Shown here in pieces: positions 45,139-53,412 of a DNA stretch of 64,000 nt; positions within the stretch are counted from its first letter, which is position 1; every line of letters begins with the position of its first letter. The DNA is from JADYZU01 sp964540965 (GTDB taxonomy: Bacteria > Pseudomonadota > Alphaproteobacteria > Rhodobacterales > Rhodobacteraceae): assembly GCA_964540965.1 (NCBI GenBank), contig CAZIOT010000002.1, positions 124,001 through 188,000 of the forward strand, written 5' to 3'. The notes beneath the pieces are model-generated. The model did no database searches and was not told where the DNA came from. It worked only from the letters and a program-made list of their open reading frames with translations. A program made the translations under genes and the position numbers.

Positions 45139-45906
45139 TTATTCCATCAGTTTCGGGATTGCCGGCACCGCCTGTTCCGGTCCCATGGCGGTATAGCCGC
45201 CATCGACGCGGATATCGGTGCCGGTGATAAAGCTCGCCTCATCCGAGCAGAGGAACAGCACGGCGGCCGCCACCTCCTCGGGGTTGCCGGTGCGGCCGAG
45301 CAGGTGGAACGGCGCAGCGACGGCATCGGTTTTCACCCGGTTGCCGCCGGTCAGTTGGTCCATGATGTTGCTCCAGGTCCAGCCGGGCGAGACGGCGTTG
45401 ACGCGGATGCCCCTGGGCGCCAGATCCATCGCCTGATTGCGGGTCAGTTGCAGGATCGCGGCCTTGGACACCGGGTAAAGCCAGCGCCCGGTCTGCGCCA
45501 CGCGGCTCGAGATCGAGCCGAAGTTGACGATGGCGCCGCGGTTCTTTTCCAGTTCCGGCAGGGCGGCCTGCATCAGCATGACCGAACCGACGATATTCAC
45601 GTCCAGCGCCTGCAACCATTCGGCGCGGGTCGAGGCGGCACCGTTGTCAAGATAGGTGCAGGCGACATTGACGAGAAAGTCGATGCGGCCAAAGCGTTCG
45701 GTCGTCCCTGCGACCAGCGCGGCGATCTGGGCGTCGTCGGTGATGTCGGTTTTCAGAAAGGCGGCCCCCTCGGGCAGGTCGCCCGGTTCGGCGATGTCGG
45801 CGACCATGACCCTTGCCCCGGCCGCGACAAACCCCTCGACCACGGCGCGGCCGATCTTGGTGGCGCCGCCCGGAACGATGGCGACCTTGCCGGCGATTCC
45901 CCGCAT
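45139..45906 (-). CDS. Short-chain dehydrogenase with degenerate NAG motif
   Basis: 255-residue SDR with catalytic YPVSK (in GRWLYPVSKAAI) and Ser in GSISS. The cofactor motif is altered (PGGATKIGRAV), an Asp follows beta-2 (VADIAEPGD), and the usual NNAG reads NVAC. The start at 45906 has AGGAGAGGG about 3 bases upstream; an in-frame TTG at 45930 would include that ribosome site and is rejected. First gene of the SDR-StyA-StyB operon. By analogy with IifB it may oxidise an indole dihydrodiol (inference). Confidence 0.9.
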   Translation of the reverse strand: MRGIAGKVAIVPGGATKIGRAVVEGFVAAGARVMVADIAEPGDLPEGAAFLKTDITDDAQIAALVAGTTERFGRIDFLVNVACTYLDNGAASTRAEWLQALDVNIVGSVMLMQAALPELEKNRGAIVNFGSISSRVAQTGRWLYPVSKAAILQLTRNQAMDLAPRGIRVNAVSPGWTWSNIMDQLTGGNRVKTDAVAAPFHLLGRTGNPEEVAAAVLFLCSDEASFITGTDIRVDGGYTAMGPEQAVPAIPKLME

Positions 45907-45925
45907 CTTCCCTCTCCTGTCATTC

Positions 45926-45937
45926 TTCAAGCTTGAA
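45926..45937. promoter_or_regulatory. Palindromic operator TTCAAGCTTGAA
   Basis: Perfect 12-bp palindrome (14 bp with flanking C/G) located 20 bases upstream of the SDR start in the region divergent from the AraC gene. A closely related site TTCAAGGTTGAA occurs at 56483-56494 between the bifunctional anthranilyl-CoA enzyme and the divergent hydratase. The shared site implies one regulator, most likely the MarR protein at 52981-53412 (inference). Confidence 0.6.
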
Positions 45938-46090
45938 GGAATTTTCGCGCCGCCGCGGCCGCGGCGCTATCCGGGGGGCGCAGCGACTATCCGGAAAACG
46001 AAAAAATCCGCAGCTTTGGGGGGGCGAAATGTCGCAAGCTGTGCTAGGCTGCACCATTCTTGCCAAAGCCGATCCCACCGAGGGAACAGG

Positions 46091-47071
46091 ATGCCCCAGG
46101 CGCTGCCGCTGCAGGATTACGCGCTGTTCAGGTCGACCGACCTCGACGAGGCGCGGGAGCGGGTCGCCGCGGTGTTCTGTCCGCATCGCCTTGACACCAC
46201 CGGGGCGGGATTCGATGCGCGGCACCACCATCTGCCGGGGCAACGGCTCAGCCTCAACTATATCGAATATGGCGCCCGGACCCGCATCGTGCCGGGCGAG
46301 TTGGAGCAATTCTATCTCGTGCAGATCCCGCTGTCGGGCGGCGCGGCGATCCGTAACGGCGGCGATGCCTATGACAGCGACACCGGCCATGCCGCCGTGC
46401 TGAACCCGCATCTGCCGACTGCGATGGACTGGCACGAAGGCACGCGGCAGGTGCTGGTGCAGATCTCGCGCGCGGCGATGCAGGATCATCTGGCCGCCGT
46501 TCTGGGAGGGCCGGCCGACCGGCCGCTGACCTTTCACGGGCCGATGGATCTGACGTCGGGCGCCGGGGCGGCGCTGCGGCGGCTGGTGCTGTGGCTGGTG
46601 GCCGAAAGCGACGCGGGCGCGCAGCCCTTGGGCGCGGGGCTGATGGCGCGACAGGTCGAGAATGCGGTGCTGTCGGGTGTGATCGAGGCGGCCGAGCACG
46701 ACCACCGCAGCCAGATCGGCCGGGCGCGGGCTGCACCCAGGCCGCGGCATCTGCGGCTGGCCGAGGGGTTCATCGACAGCCATCTTGACCAGCCGATCAC
46801 GCTGGATGATGTGGCGGCGGCAGCGGGGATCAGCCCGCGCGCGCTGCAACTGACCTTCCGCCAGCATCGCGGCACGACGCCGCTGGGCTATTGGCGGGAC
46901 GCGCGGCTTGACCGGGCCCATGCCGAATTGCAGCAGGGCGCGCCGGGCACGTCAGTTACCGGCGTGGCGCTGAAATGGGGTTTTGGCCATTTCGGCCGCT
47001 TTGCGCAGGTCTATCGCGAAAGGTTCGGCATCAGCCCGCGCGACAGCCTGCGGATGGCGGGGGGCGGATAG
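46091..47071 (+). CDS. AraC-family activator with AraC_binding_2 domain
   Basis: 326-residue regulator: N-terminal ligand domain (about 1-190, LSLNYIEYGARTRIVPGELEQFYLVQIPLSGG) of the type found in XylS/AndR/CbdS-like activators of aromatic-acid pathways, and a C-terminal AraC DNA-binding domain with two helix-turn-helices (ITLDDVAAAAGISPRALQLTFRQHRG and WGFGHFGRFAQVYRERFG). GGAACAGG precedes ATG 46091. It is divergent from the SDR-StyA-StyB operon and probably activates it or the anthranilyl-CoA genes in response to an aromatic acid. Confidence 0.92.
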   Translation: MPQALPLQDYALFRSTDLDEARERVAAVFCPHRLDTTGAGFDARHHHLPGQRLSLNYIEYGARTRIVPGELEQFYLVQIPLSGGAAIRNGGDAYDSDTGHAAVLNPHLPTAMDWHEGTRQVLVQISRAAMQDHLAAVLGGPADRPLTFHGPMDLTSGAGAALRRLVLWLVAESDAGAQPLGAGLMARQVENAVLSGVIEAAEHDHRSQIGRARAAPRPRHLRLAEGFIDSHLDQPITLDDVAAAAGISPRALQLTFRQHRGTTPLGYWRDARLDRAHAELQQGAPGTSVTGVALKWGFGHFGRFAQVYRERFGISPRDSLRMAGGG

Positions 47072-47119
47072 GCAGGGGCCCCGACGGCTCCTCTCCCCTT
47101 TACAATACGCTTGCCGGTT

Positions 47120-47140
47120 CCGGGGGGCAAAGCACCCCGG
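47120..47140. terminator. Hairpin abutting the gcdH stop
   Basis: Stem CCGGGGGGC / GCACCCCGG (one mismatch) with a 3-base AAA loop, directly after the gcdH stop and about 50 bases after the convergent AraC gene. It probably terminates transcription from both sides; no long T-run. Confidence 0.55.
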
Positions 47141-48361
47141 TCAGAAGAACGCCTGCAGCCCGGTCACGGCGCGGCCAAGGATCAGCGCGTGAACGTCGTG
47201 CGTGCCCTCGTAGGTGTTCACCGTCTCGAGGTTGACCATGTGGCGGATGACCTGGAATTCCTCGGAAATGCCGTTGCCGCCGTGCATGTCCCGCGCCCAG
47301 CGCGCGATGTCGAGCGCCTTGCCGCAGTTGTTGCGCTTGATGAGCGAGATCATTTCCGGCGCGGCATTCGCCTCGTCCAGCAGCCGGCCGACCCGTAGCG
47401 ACGCCTGAAGGCCAAGGGTGATTTCGGTCAGCATGTTCGCCAGCTTGAGCTGGAAAATCTGCGTCTGCGCCAAAGGCTTGCCGAACTGCTTGCGGTCAAG
47501 CCCGTATTGCCGCGCGGCGTGCAGGCAGAATTCGGCAGCGCCCAGCACGCCCCAGGAAATGCCGTAACGCGCGCGGTTGAGGCAGCCGAACGGCCCCTTC
47601 AGCCCCTCGACATGCGGCAGAAGGGCGTCTTCGCCCAGCTCGACATCCTGCAACACGATCTCGCCGGTGACCGAGGCGCGCAGGGACAGCTTGCCGGCGA
47701 TCTTGGGTGTCGAAAGGCCCTTGGTGCCCCTGTCCAGCACGAAACCGCGGATCTTGTTGCCATGCGCCTCGGACTTGGCCCAGACGACGAACACATCGGC
47801 GATCGGGCTGTTCGAGATCCACATCTTGGAACCGTTCAGGACATAGCCATTCGCGGTCTTTCTGGCGACGGTCTTCATCCCCGCCGGGTCGGATCCGGCA
47901 TCGGGTTCGGTCAGGCCAAAGCAGCCGATCCATTCGCCCGACGCCAGTTTCGGCAGGTATTTGCGCCGCTGCGCCTCGGATCCATAGGCATAGATCGGAT
48001 ACATGACCAGAGACGACTGCACCGACATCATGCTGCGATAGCCGCTGTCGACCCGCTCGACCTCGCGCGCGATCAGGCCATAGGCGACATATCCGGCACC
48101 AAGCCCGCCGTATTCCTCGGGGATCGTGACACCCAGAAGGCCCATCTCGCCCATCTCGCGAAAGATCGCCGGATCGGTCTTTTCCTCGGAAAAGGCGCGG
48201 ATGACGCGGGGCTGCAACTGGTCCTGCGCATAGCTGCGGGCGGCATCGCGCAGGGCGCGTTCGTCGTCGGTCAACTGGCCGTCAAGGCGGAACGGATCCT
48301 CCCAATCGAAGGTGGTCAGGTCGGGGGCGTCCTTGGCTTTGATCTTCGGTCGGTCGGTCAT
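47141..48361 (-). CDS. gcdH: Glutaryl-CoA dehydrogenase
   Basis: 406-residue acyl-CoA dehydrogenase that oxidatively decarboxylates glutaryl-CoA to crotonyl-CoA and CO2, passing electrons to ETF. The catalytic Glu is in NTYEGTHDVHALILGRAVTG, a segment diagnostic for GcdH. Others: FGLTEPDAGSDPAGM and RARYGISWG, containing the substrate-binding Arg. The length is typical. Last gene of the leftward anthranilyl-CoA operon, 42 bases after the CoA ligase. It is the logical end point of a C7 dicarboxylyl-CoA route and could also serve lysine/hydroxylysine-derived 2-oxoadipate. Confidence 0.95.
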   Translation of the reverse strand: MTDRPKIKAKDAPDLTTFDWEDPFRLDGQLTDDERALRDAARSYAQDQLQPRVIRAFSEEKTDPAIFREMGEMGLLGVTIPEEYGGLGAGYVAYGLIAREVERVDSGYRSMMSVQSSLVMYPIYAYGSEAQRRKYLPKLASGEWIGCFGLTEPDAGSDPAGMKTVARKTANGYVLNGSKMWISNSPIADVFVVWAKSEAHGNKIRGFVLDRGTKGLSTPKIAGKLSLRASVTGEIVLQDVELGEDALLPHVEGLKGPFGCLNRARYGISWGVLGAAEFCLHAARQYGLDRKQFGKPLAQTQIFQLKLANMLTEITLGLQASLRVGRLLDEANAAPEMISLIKRNNCGKALDIARWARDMHGGNGISEEFQVIRHMVNLETVNTYEGTHDVHALILGRAVTGLQAFF

Positions 48362-48403
48362 CGTCGTCTCCGGATGGTGGGCGGCATCTGCCGCAGGATT
48401 AGG

Positions 48404-50023
48404 TCAACCCTGTCGCAGTTGAAAGCGCTGGATCTTGCCGGTCTGGGTCTTGGGCAGCGCCTGCACGAACTTGATACTGCGGGGGTATTTGAACGGGGCG
48501 ATGGTCTTTTTCACATGGTCCTGCAGGATGCGGACCATCAGCGCGTCGCCCTCGTGCCCGGGTGCGAGCACGACATGGGCCTGCACGATCTGGCCCCGTT
48601 CCTCGTCCGGGGCGCCGACCACGGCGCATTCCTGCACCGCGGGATGCGACAGAAGCGCCGCCTCGACCTCGGGTCCGGCGATGTTGTAGCCGGCGGACAG
48701 GATGATGTCGTCGGTGCGGGCGGCAAAGTGGAAGCGGCCCTGATCGTCCTGCCAGAAGGCGTCGCCGGTCAGGTTCCAGCCGTCGCGGACATAGTTCGCC
48801 TGCCGGGGATCGTCGAGATATCGACAGCCGGTCGGGCCGCGCACGGCCAGACGGCCGACCTCTCCGCGCGGCAGTTCGGCCATGTCGTCGCCGACGATCC
48901 TTGCCTCGTAGCCACCGACCGGCCGCCCGGTCGAGCCGGGGTGGTGGTCGTCGAAGCGGTTGGTGATGAAGATGTGCAGCATCTCGGTCGAGCCGATGCC
49001 GTCCAGCATCGGCTTGCCGGTTTTCGCCATCCAGTCCTCATAGACCGGGGCGGGCAGGGTTTCGCCGGCGCTGACCGCGGCGCGCAGCGACGACAGGTCG
49101 GCGCCCTCGTCCATGGCCCGCAGCATCACCCGGTAGGCGGTGGGTGCGGTGAAGCAGACGGTGGCACGGTGTTCCTCGATCATCTGGATCATGTTCGGCG
49201 GGCTGGCCTGTTCCAGCAGCGCGGCGGTGGCGCCAAAGCGCAGCGGGAATACGGCAAGGCCGCCAAGGCCAAAGGTGAAGGCAAGGGGCGGGCTGCCGAT
49301 GAACACGTCGTCGGGGGTGACGGCCAGCACCTCGCGCGCATAGCCGTCAGCGATGATAAGGAGGTCGCGATGGAAATGCATCGTGGCCTTCGCCTCGCCC
49401 GTGGTGCCGCTGGTGAAACCCAGAAGCGCGACATCGTCGCGCCCGGTCTTGACCGCCTCGAACCGCACCGATTTCTTCAGCGCCACGCGGTCAAGTTCCG
49501 CGTCATGGTTGGCCGTGCCGTCAAAGCCGACAACGGTTTTCAGGGTGGCGCTGGTCCGTTCGCATAGCACCAGTTCCTCCATCAGCCGCGTGTCGCACAG
49601 GGCATGGGTGATCTGCGCCTTGTCGACGATTTTCGTCAGCTCGCCGGCGCGCAGCATCGGCATGGTGTTGACCACCACCGCCCCGGCCTTGGTCGCAGCC
49701 AGCCAGCAGGCGACCATCGCCGGGTTGTTGGCCGACCGGATCAGAACCCGGTTGCCGGGCATCACGCCGTAATCCTCGACCAGCGCATGGGCGATGCGGT
49801 TGGTCCAGTCGGTGAGTTCCTTGTAGGTGCGCGACCGGCCGTTGCCGATCAGGGCGGTGTGGTCGCCGAAACCGCGTTCGACCATGCGGTCGGTCAGTTC
49901 GACCCCGACATTCAGCCAGTCGGGATAGTCGAAACCGTCAAGGCGCAGCACCGGCCAGCCCGAGGCGGGGGGCAGCCGGTCGCGGGTGAATGTGTCGAAA
50001 TGGCCGGTCGGTCCTAGGCGCAT
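48404..50023 (-). CDS. 2-aminobenzoate/benzoate-CoA ligase
   Basis: 539-residue AMP-forming acyl-CoA synthetase of the benzoate-CoA ligase group. Motifs: GFTSGTTGEAKAT (P-loop), YNIAGPEVEAALL (hinge) and the C-terminal catalytic Lys in LPKTQTGKIQRF. It activates an aromatic acid with ATP and CoA. In the same operon as a 2-aminobenzoyl-CoA monooxygenase/reductase its substrate is most likely anthranilate. It would feed the pathway when free anthranilate is available, parallel to the IorAB entry. Confidence 0.9.
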   Translation of the reverse strand: MRLGPTGHFDTFTRDRLPPASGWPVLRLDGFDYPDWLNVGVELTDRMVERGFGDHTALIGNGRSRTYKELTDWTNRIAHALVEDYGVMPGNRVLIRSANNPAMVACWLAATKAGAVVVNTMPMLRAGELTKIVDKAQITHALCDTRLMEELVLCERTSATLKTVVGFDGTANHDAELDRVALKKSVRFEAVKTGRDDVALLGFTSGTTGEAKATMHFHRDLLIIADGYAREVLAVTPDDVFIGSPPLAFTFGLGGLAVFPLRFGATAALLEQASPPNMIQMIEEHRATVCFTAPTAYRVMLRAMDEGADLSSLRAAVSAGETLPAPVYEDWMAKTGKPMLDGIGSTEMLHIFITNRFDDHHPGSTGRPVGGYEARIVGDDMAELPRGEVGRLAVRGPTGCRYLDDPRQANYVRDGWNLTGDAFWQDDQGRFHFAARTDDIILSAGYNIAGPEVEAALLSHPAVQECAVVGAPDEERGQIVQAHVVLAPGHEGDALMVRILQDHVKKTIAPFKYPRSIKFVQALPKTQTGKIQRFQLRQG

Positions 50024-50080
50024 GGCATTCTCCCTGTTGGTCCTGCGGCATCTGTCGTGCCGCTGGGACGGTTTTCCGGG

Positions 50081-50479
50081 TCAGTCCGGTATGATCGCGG
50101 TGGCCTCGATCTCGACCTTGGCGCGGTCCTCCATCAGGGCGGTCACCTGAACCACGGCCATCGCCGGATAATGCCGGCCGATCACCTCTTTATAGACCCG
50201 GCCAAGACCGCGCTGGTCGGCCAGGTATTCGGCCTTGCTGGTGACATACCAGGTCAGCCGCACCAGATGTTCGGGCCGGGCCCCGGCCTCGGCCAGCACG
50301 GCGACGATGTTCTTCAGCACCTGTTCGACCTGGCCGACGAAATCGTCGGTCTCGAATACGCAATCGGCGTTCCAGCCGATCAGGCCGCCGGTCAGGACCA
50401 TGCGGCCGCGGGCGGCCATGCCGTTGGCATAGCCTTTCGCGGGTTTCCATCCCTCGGGATGCAGGATCAGGGCGGTCAT
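50081..50479 (-). CDS. Rid-family protein lacking the catalytic arginine
   Basis: 132-residue Rid/YjgF fold protein (NGMAARGRMVLTGGLIGWN, then VLKNIVAVLAEAGARPEHLVRLTWYVT). True RidA deaminases have Arg in a PARS motif near residue 105; here the equivalent position reads PAMAVVQV, so the arginine is replaced by Met. It is therefore not an ordinary 2-aminoacrylate deaminase. In this operon it may handle the cyclic enamine formed by the bifunctional 2-aminobenzoyl-CoA enzyme (inference). Overlaps the thioesterase gene by ATGA. Confidence 0.88.
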   Translation of the reverse strand: MTALILHPEGWKPAKGYANGMAARGRMVLTGGLIGWNADCVFETDDFVGQVEQVLKNIVAVLAEAGARPEHLVRLTWYVTSKAEYLADQRGLGRVYKEVIGRHYPAMAVVQVTALMEDRAKVEIEATAIIPD

Positions 50480-50883
50480 GCGGCCTCCTTGAAAGCGGTG
50501 ATGCGGGCGCGGACCTCATCGGTCCAGCGGGTGGGGCGTCCGCGGTCGCCGACCTGGACAAGGGTAAGGTCGGCGGTCAGCCGGTGGATGCCGGCGCCAT
50601 GGGCAGCGACACGCAGGTCGATGGCCGAGCCGCCAAGGCGGACGATCTCAAGGCTCCAGTCCAGCACCTCGCCCAGCCGCGACGGGGCATGGAAGTTGAC
50701 CTCGATCCTGGCGGTGGGCACGCCCTGACCGTTGGCCATCATCGCCTCGTAGGGATACCGCACGACATCGCGGAAAAAGTTTTCGGCCACGGAATTGGTC
50801 ATCTCGAAATAGCGCGGATAGAAGACGATCCCGGCCGGGTCGCAGTGGTTGAACTCGATGCGGATCTGGCGGGTGTAGATCAT
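50476..50883 (-). CDS. 4-hydroxybenzoyl-CoA-type thioesterase
   Basis: 135-residue hotdog-fold acyl-CoA thioesterase. The active-site segment FNHCDPAGIVFYPRYFEM is the classic 4HBT motif with the catalytic Asp. Probably releases CoA from dead-end aromatic acyl-CoA esters to prevent CoA trapping. Located between the acyl-CoA dehydrogenase and the Rid-like gene within the anthranilyl-CoA operon. Confidence 0.92.
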   Translation of the reverse strand: MIYTRQIRIEFNHCDPAGIVFYPRYFEMTNSVAENFFRDVVRYPYEAMMANGQGVPTARIEVNFHAPSRLGEVLDWSLEIVRLGGSAIDLRVAAHGAGIHRLTADLTLVQVGDRGRPTRWTDEVRARITAFKEAA

Positions 50884-50956
50884 GGTCTCTCCTGCGGGCG
50901 TGGCGATGTCGAAGGGGTGATACCCACCTGCGATGCCGCCGTCACCCCGTTCGCCC

Positions 50957-52093
50957 CTATCCCAGAACCGCGCGGGCGATCACCACCCGCTGCACATCGG
51001 TCGCCCCTTCGTAGATGCGCAGCGCGCGGATCTCCCGATACAGGCTTTCGACCGCGAACCCGTGGCGCACCCCGTCGCCGCCGTGCAGTTGCAGGGCGGT
51101 GTCGATCACCTCTTGCGCGGCTTCGGTGGCATAAAGCTTGGCCATCGCCGCCTCGCGGCTGACGCGGGGGGCACCCATGTCCTTGGTCCAGGCGGCGCGA
51201 TAGACCAGCAGCGCCGCCGCATCGACCTTCAGCGCCATGTCGGCGATGTGGCCCTGCACCAACTGGTATTCGGCCAGCGTCCCGCCACCCGCGCGCTTGC
51301 GCTGCACGCGGGCCAATGCCTCGTCCAGCGCGCGGCGGGCAAAGCCCAGAGCGGCGGCCCCCACGGTCGACCGGAACACGTCCAGCACCGACATCGCGAT
51401 CTTGAACCCGTCGCCCGCCTTGCCGATCAGCGCCGAGTCCGGCAGGTGGACATCGGTCAGCCGCAGCCGGGCAAGGGGATGCGGGGCCATAACCTCGATC
51501 CGTTCGGCCACGGCAAGGCCGGGTGTGTCGGCGGGCAGCAGGAAGGCGGACAGCCCCTTTGCCCCCGGGGCCTCGCCGGTGCGGGCGAAGATCACATAGA
51601 CATCGGCGATCCCGCCGTTCGAGATATAGGTCTTTTCCCCGTTCAGCCGGAATCCGCCCGGCACCCGTTCGGCAATGGTCGCGGTATGGGCCACGTCCGA
51701 CCCCGACCCCGGTTCGGTCAGCGCGAAACCGGCGATGGCCTGTCCTGTCCGGGTCAGGTCCAGCCATTGCCGCTGCGCGGGCGTGCCGAACAGGCTGACC
51801 GCGCCCATGCCAAGGCCCTGCATGGCAAAGGCGAAATCGGCCAACCCGTCATGACGGGCCAGCGTTTCGCGGATCAGGCACAGGGTCCGCACATCCAGCG
51901 TCTCGCCTGCGCCCGCCCCGGTATGCCGCAGCCAGCCGCCGGCCCCCAGCGCCGCCACCAGCCCGCGACAGGCGTTGTCCACATCGCCGTGGTCCACCGG
52001 CAGATGCGCCGCGCACCAGCCGTCCAGCGCCGCCGCAAGGTCGCGGTGGCGGGCGTCGAAGAACGGCCAGTCCAGAAAGCTGCGATCGGTCAT
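50957..52093 (-). CDS. Acyl-CoA dehydrogenase
   Basis: 378-residue FAD acyl-CoA dehydrogenase. Motifs FALTEPGSGSDVAHTA and YISNGGIAD; the catalytic Glu is in IYEGATDVQRVVIARAVLG. It introduces a double bond into an acyl-CoA intermediate after ring reduction, or reoxidises an alicyclic CoA ester. Electron acceptor is ETF. It is preceded by a strong stem-loop separating it from the hydratase gene. Confidence 0.93.
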   Translation of the reverse strand: MTDRSFLDWPFFDARHRDLAAALDGWCAAHLPVDHGDVDNACRGLVAALGAGGWLRHTGAGAGETLDVRTLCLIRETLARHDGLADFAFAMQGLGMGAVSLFGTPAQRQWLDLTRTGQAIAGFALTEPGSGSDVAHTATIAERVPGGFRLNGEKTYISNGGIADVYVIFARTGEAPGAKGLSAFLLPADTPGLAVAERIEVMAPHPLARLRLTDVHLPDSALIGKAGDGFKIAMSVLDVFRSTVGAAALGFARRALDEALARVQRKRAGGGTLAEYQLVQGHIADMALKVDAAALLVYRAAWTKDMGAPRVSREAAMAKLYATEAAQEVIDTALQLHGGDGVRHGFAVESLYREIRALRIYEGATDVQRVVIARAVLG

Positions 52094-52123
52094 CTGCGCC
52101 TTGCTCCAACTTTGTCCGGTGCG

Positions 52124-52165
52124 GGGAAGCGGGGGTTTTCAGGGGACTGGCGGCCCCCGCTTCCC
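52124..52165 (-). terminator. Long intercistronic stem-loop
   Basis: Perfect 12-bp stem GGGAAGCGGGGG / CCCCCGCTTCCC around an 18-base loop, in the 78-base gap between the enoyl-CoA hydratase stop (52172) and the acyl-CoA dehydrogenase start (52093). No U-tract on the minus strand; probably an attenuator or mRNA-processing site inside the operon. Confidence 0.5.
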
Positions 52166-52171
52166 ACCCCC

Positions 52172-52984
52172 TCAATTCCCCTCGAACACCGGCTTTTCCT
52201 TTGCCACGAAGGCCCGATAGGCCCGTTCGAAATCGCGGGTCTGCATGCAGATCGCCTGGGCCTGCGCCTCGGCCTCGATCGCCTGTTCAAGGCCCATGTT
52301 CCATTCCTGGTTCAACTGGGTCTTGGTGATGCCATGGGCAAAGGTCGGGCCGGCGGCGATGCGCTGCGCCAGCTTCTGGGCCTCGGGCTCGAGCGTCTCG
52401 GCCGGATGCAGGGCGTTCCAGAACCCCCAGCGTTCGCCCTCGTCCGCGCCCATCACCCGGCCGGTATAAAGCAGGTCCGCCGCGCGCCCCTGCCCGATGA
52501 TCCGCGGCAGCATCGCGCAGGCCCCCATGTCGCAACCGGCAAGGCCGACGCGGGTGAACAGGAAGGCGCATTTCGCCTGCGGCGTGGCCAGCCGCAGGTC
52601 GGACGCCATGGCGATGATCGCCCCGGCGCCGACGCAGATGCCGTCGACGGCGGAAATGATCGGCTTGCCGCAGCCGATCATCGCCTTGACCAGATCGCCG
52701 GTCATGCGGGTAAAGGCCAGAAGGCCCTTCATGTCCATGCCGACCAAGGGGCCGATGATGTCATGCACATCGCCGCCGGAACAGAAATTGCCGCCGTTCG
52801 AGGCAAAGACCACCACGTCGATGTCCGTCGCATAGACCAGCGCGCGGAACGTGTCGCGCAGCTCGGCATAGCTGTCGAAGGTCAGCGGGTTCTTGCGGTC
52901 GGGGCGGTTCAGGCGGATCGTGGCGATCCGGTCCTTCGCCTCCCACAGGAAATGTTGCGGCGCAAGGCCAGCCATAAGGGTCAT
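52172..52984 (-). CDS. Enoyl-CoA hydratase/isomerase family protein (leftward operon)
   Basis: 270-residue crotonase-fold protein. Oxyanion-hole segments: NGGNFCSGGDVHDII and DGICVGAGAIIAMASDLRLA. The usual catalytic Glu pair is not obvious in LFTRVGLAGCDMGACAMLP, where one position is Asp or Cys, so it could act as a ring hydrolase of the 6-oxocyclohexenecarbonyl-CoA type rather than a simple hydratase (inference). It overlaps the MarR stop as ATGA. Start 52984; ATG 52975 is an alternative. Confidence 0.9.
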   Translation of the reverse strand: MTLMAGLAPQHFLWEAKDRIATIRLNRPDRKNPLTFDSYAELRDTFRALVYATDIDVVVFASNGGNFCSGGDVHDIIGPLVGMDMKGLLAFTRMTGDLVKAMIGCGKPIISAVDGICVGAGAIIAMASDLRLATPQAKCAFLFTRVGLAGCDMGACAMLPRIIGQGRAADLLYTGRVMGADEGERWGFWNALHPAETLEPEAQKLAQRIAAGPTFAHGITKTQLNQEWNMGLEQAIEAEAQAQAICMQTRDFERAYRAFVAKEKPVFEGN

Positions 52985-53412
52985 GATTTCCCCATGCGTT
53001 TCAGGATGTCGGTCAGCAGGTCGATCTCGGTTTCGGTCAGGCCGGCGAACAGGCGGTCGACCTCGGCCTCGTGACCCTCGGCATAGGTTTCGAACCGGTC
53101 GAGCCCCTCGGGCGTCAGGGCGACATAGACGGTGCGGCGGTCGCTGTCGGATGGCCTGCGCGCGACCAGCCCGTCCTTTTCCAGCCGGTCGACCACCGCC
53201 GTGGCATTGCCGTTCGATACCAGCAACATGCGGGACAGTTCGGTCATGGTGATGCCGTCGCGCCGGCGATACAGCGCGGCCAGCACGTCGAACCGGGGCA
53301 GGGTCGTGTCATGGGTCACGCGCAGGTATTCGCGCAGTGTGTTTTCCGCCGTCCGGGTCACGCCCAGCAGGCGGATCCACAGCTTCAGCCGGCGCTTGGA
53401 AAGCTCGCTCAT
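52981..53412 (-). CDS. MarR-family regulator of the anthranilyl-CoA operon
   Basis: 143-residue winged-helix protein: ITMTELSRMLLVSNGNATAVVDRLEKDGLV and wing RRPSDSDRRTVYVALTPEG. Relatives control benzoyl-CoA-type and phenylacetate-type pathways and often sense the aryl-CoA. It starts at the ATG overlapping the SDR stop; the longer frame upstream is spurious. It probably binds the TTCAAGSTTGAA palindromes found at 45926 and 56483 (inference). Confidence 0.92.
   Translation of the reverse strand: MSELSKRRLKLWIRLLGVTRTAENTLREYLRVTHDTTLPRFDVLAALYRRRDGITMTELSRMLLVSNGNATAVVDRLEKDGLVARRPSDSDRRTVYVALTPEGLDRFETYAEGHEAEVDRLFAGLTETEIDLLTDILKRMGKS

Noticed and set aside
47507..49567. 686-codon plus-strand frame over gcdH and the CoA ligase
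   Set aside because: Antisense shadow; spans two real genes and their gap without any recognisable domain.
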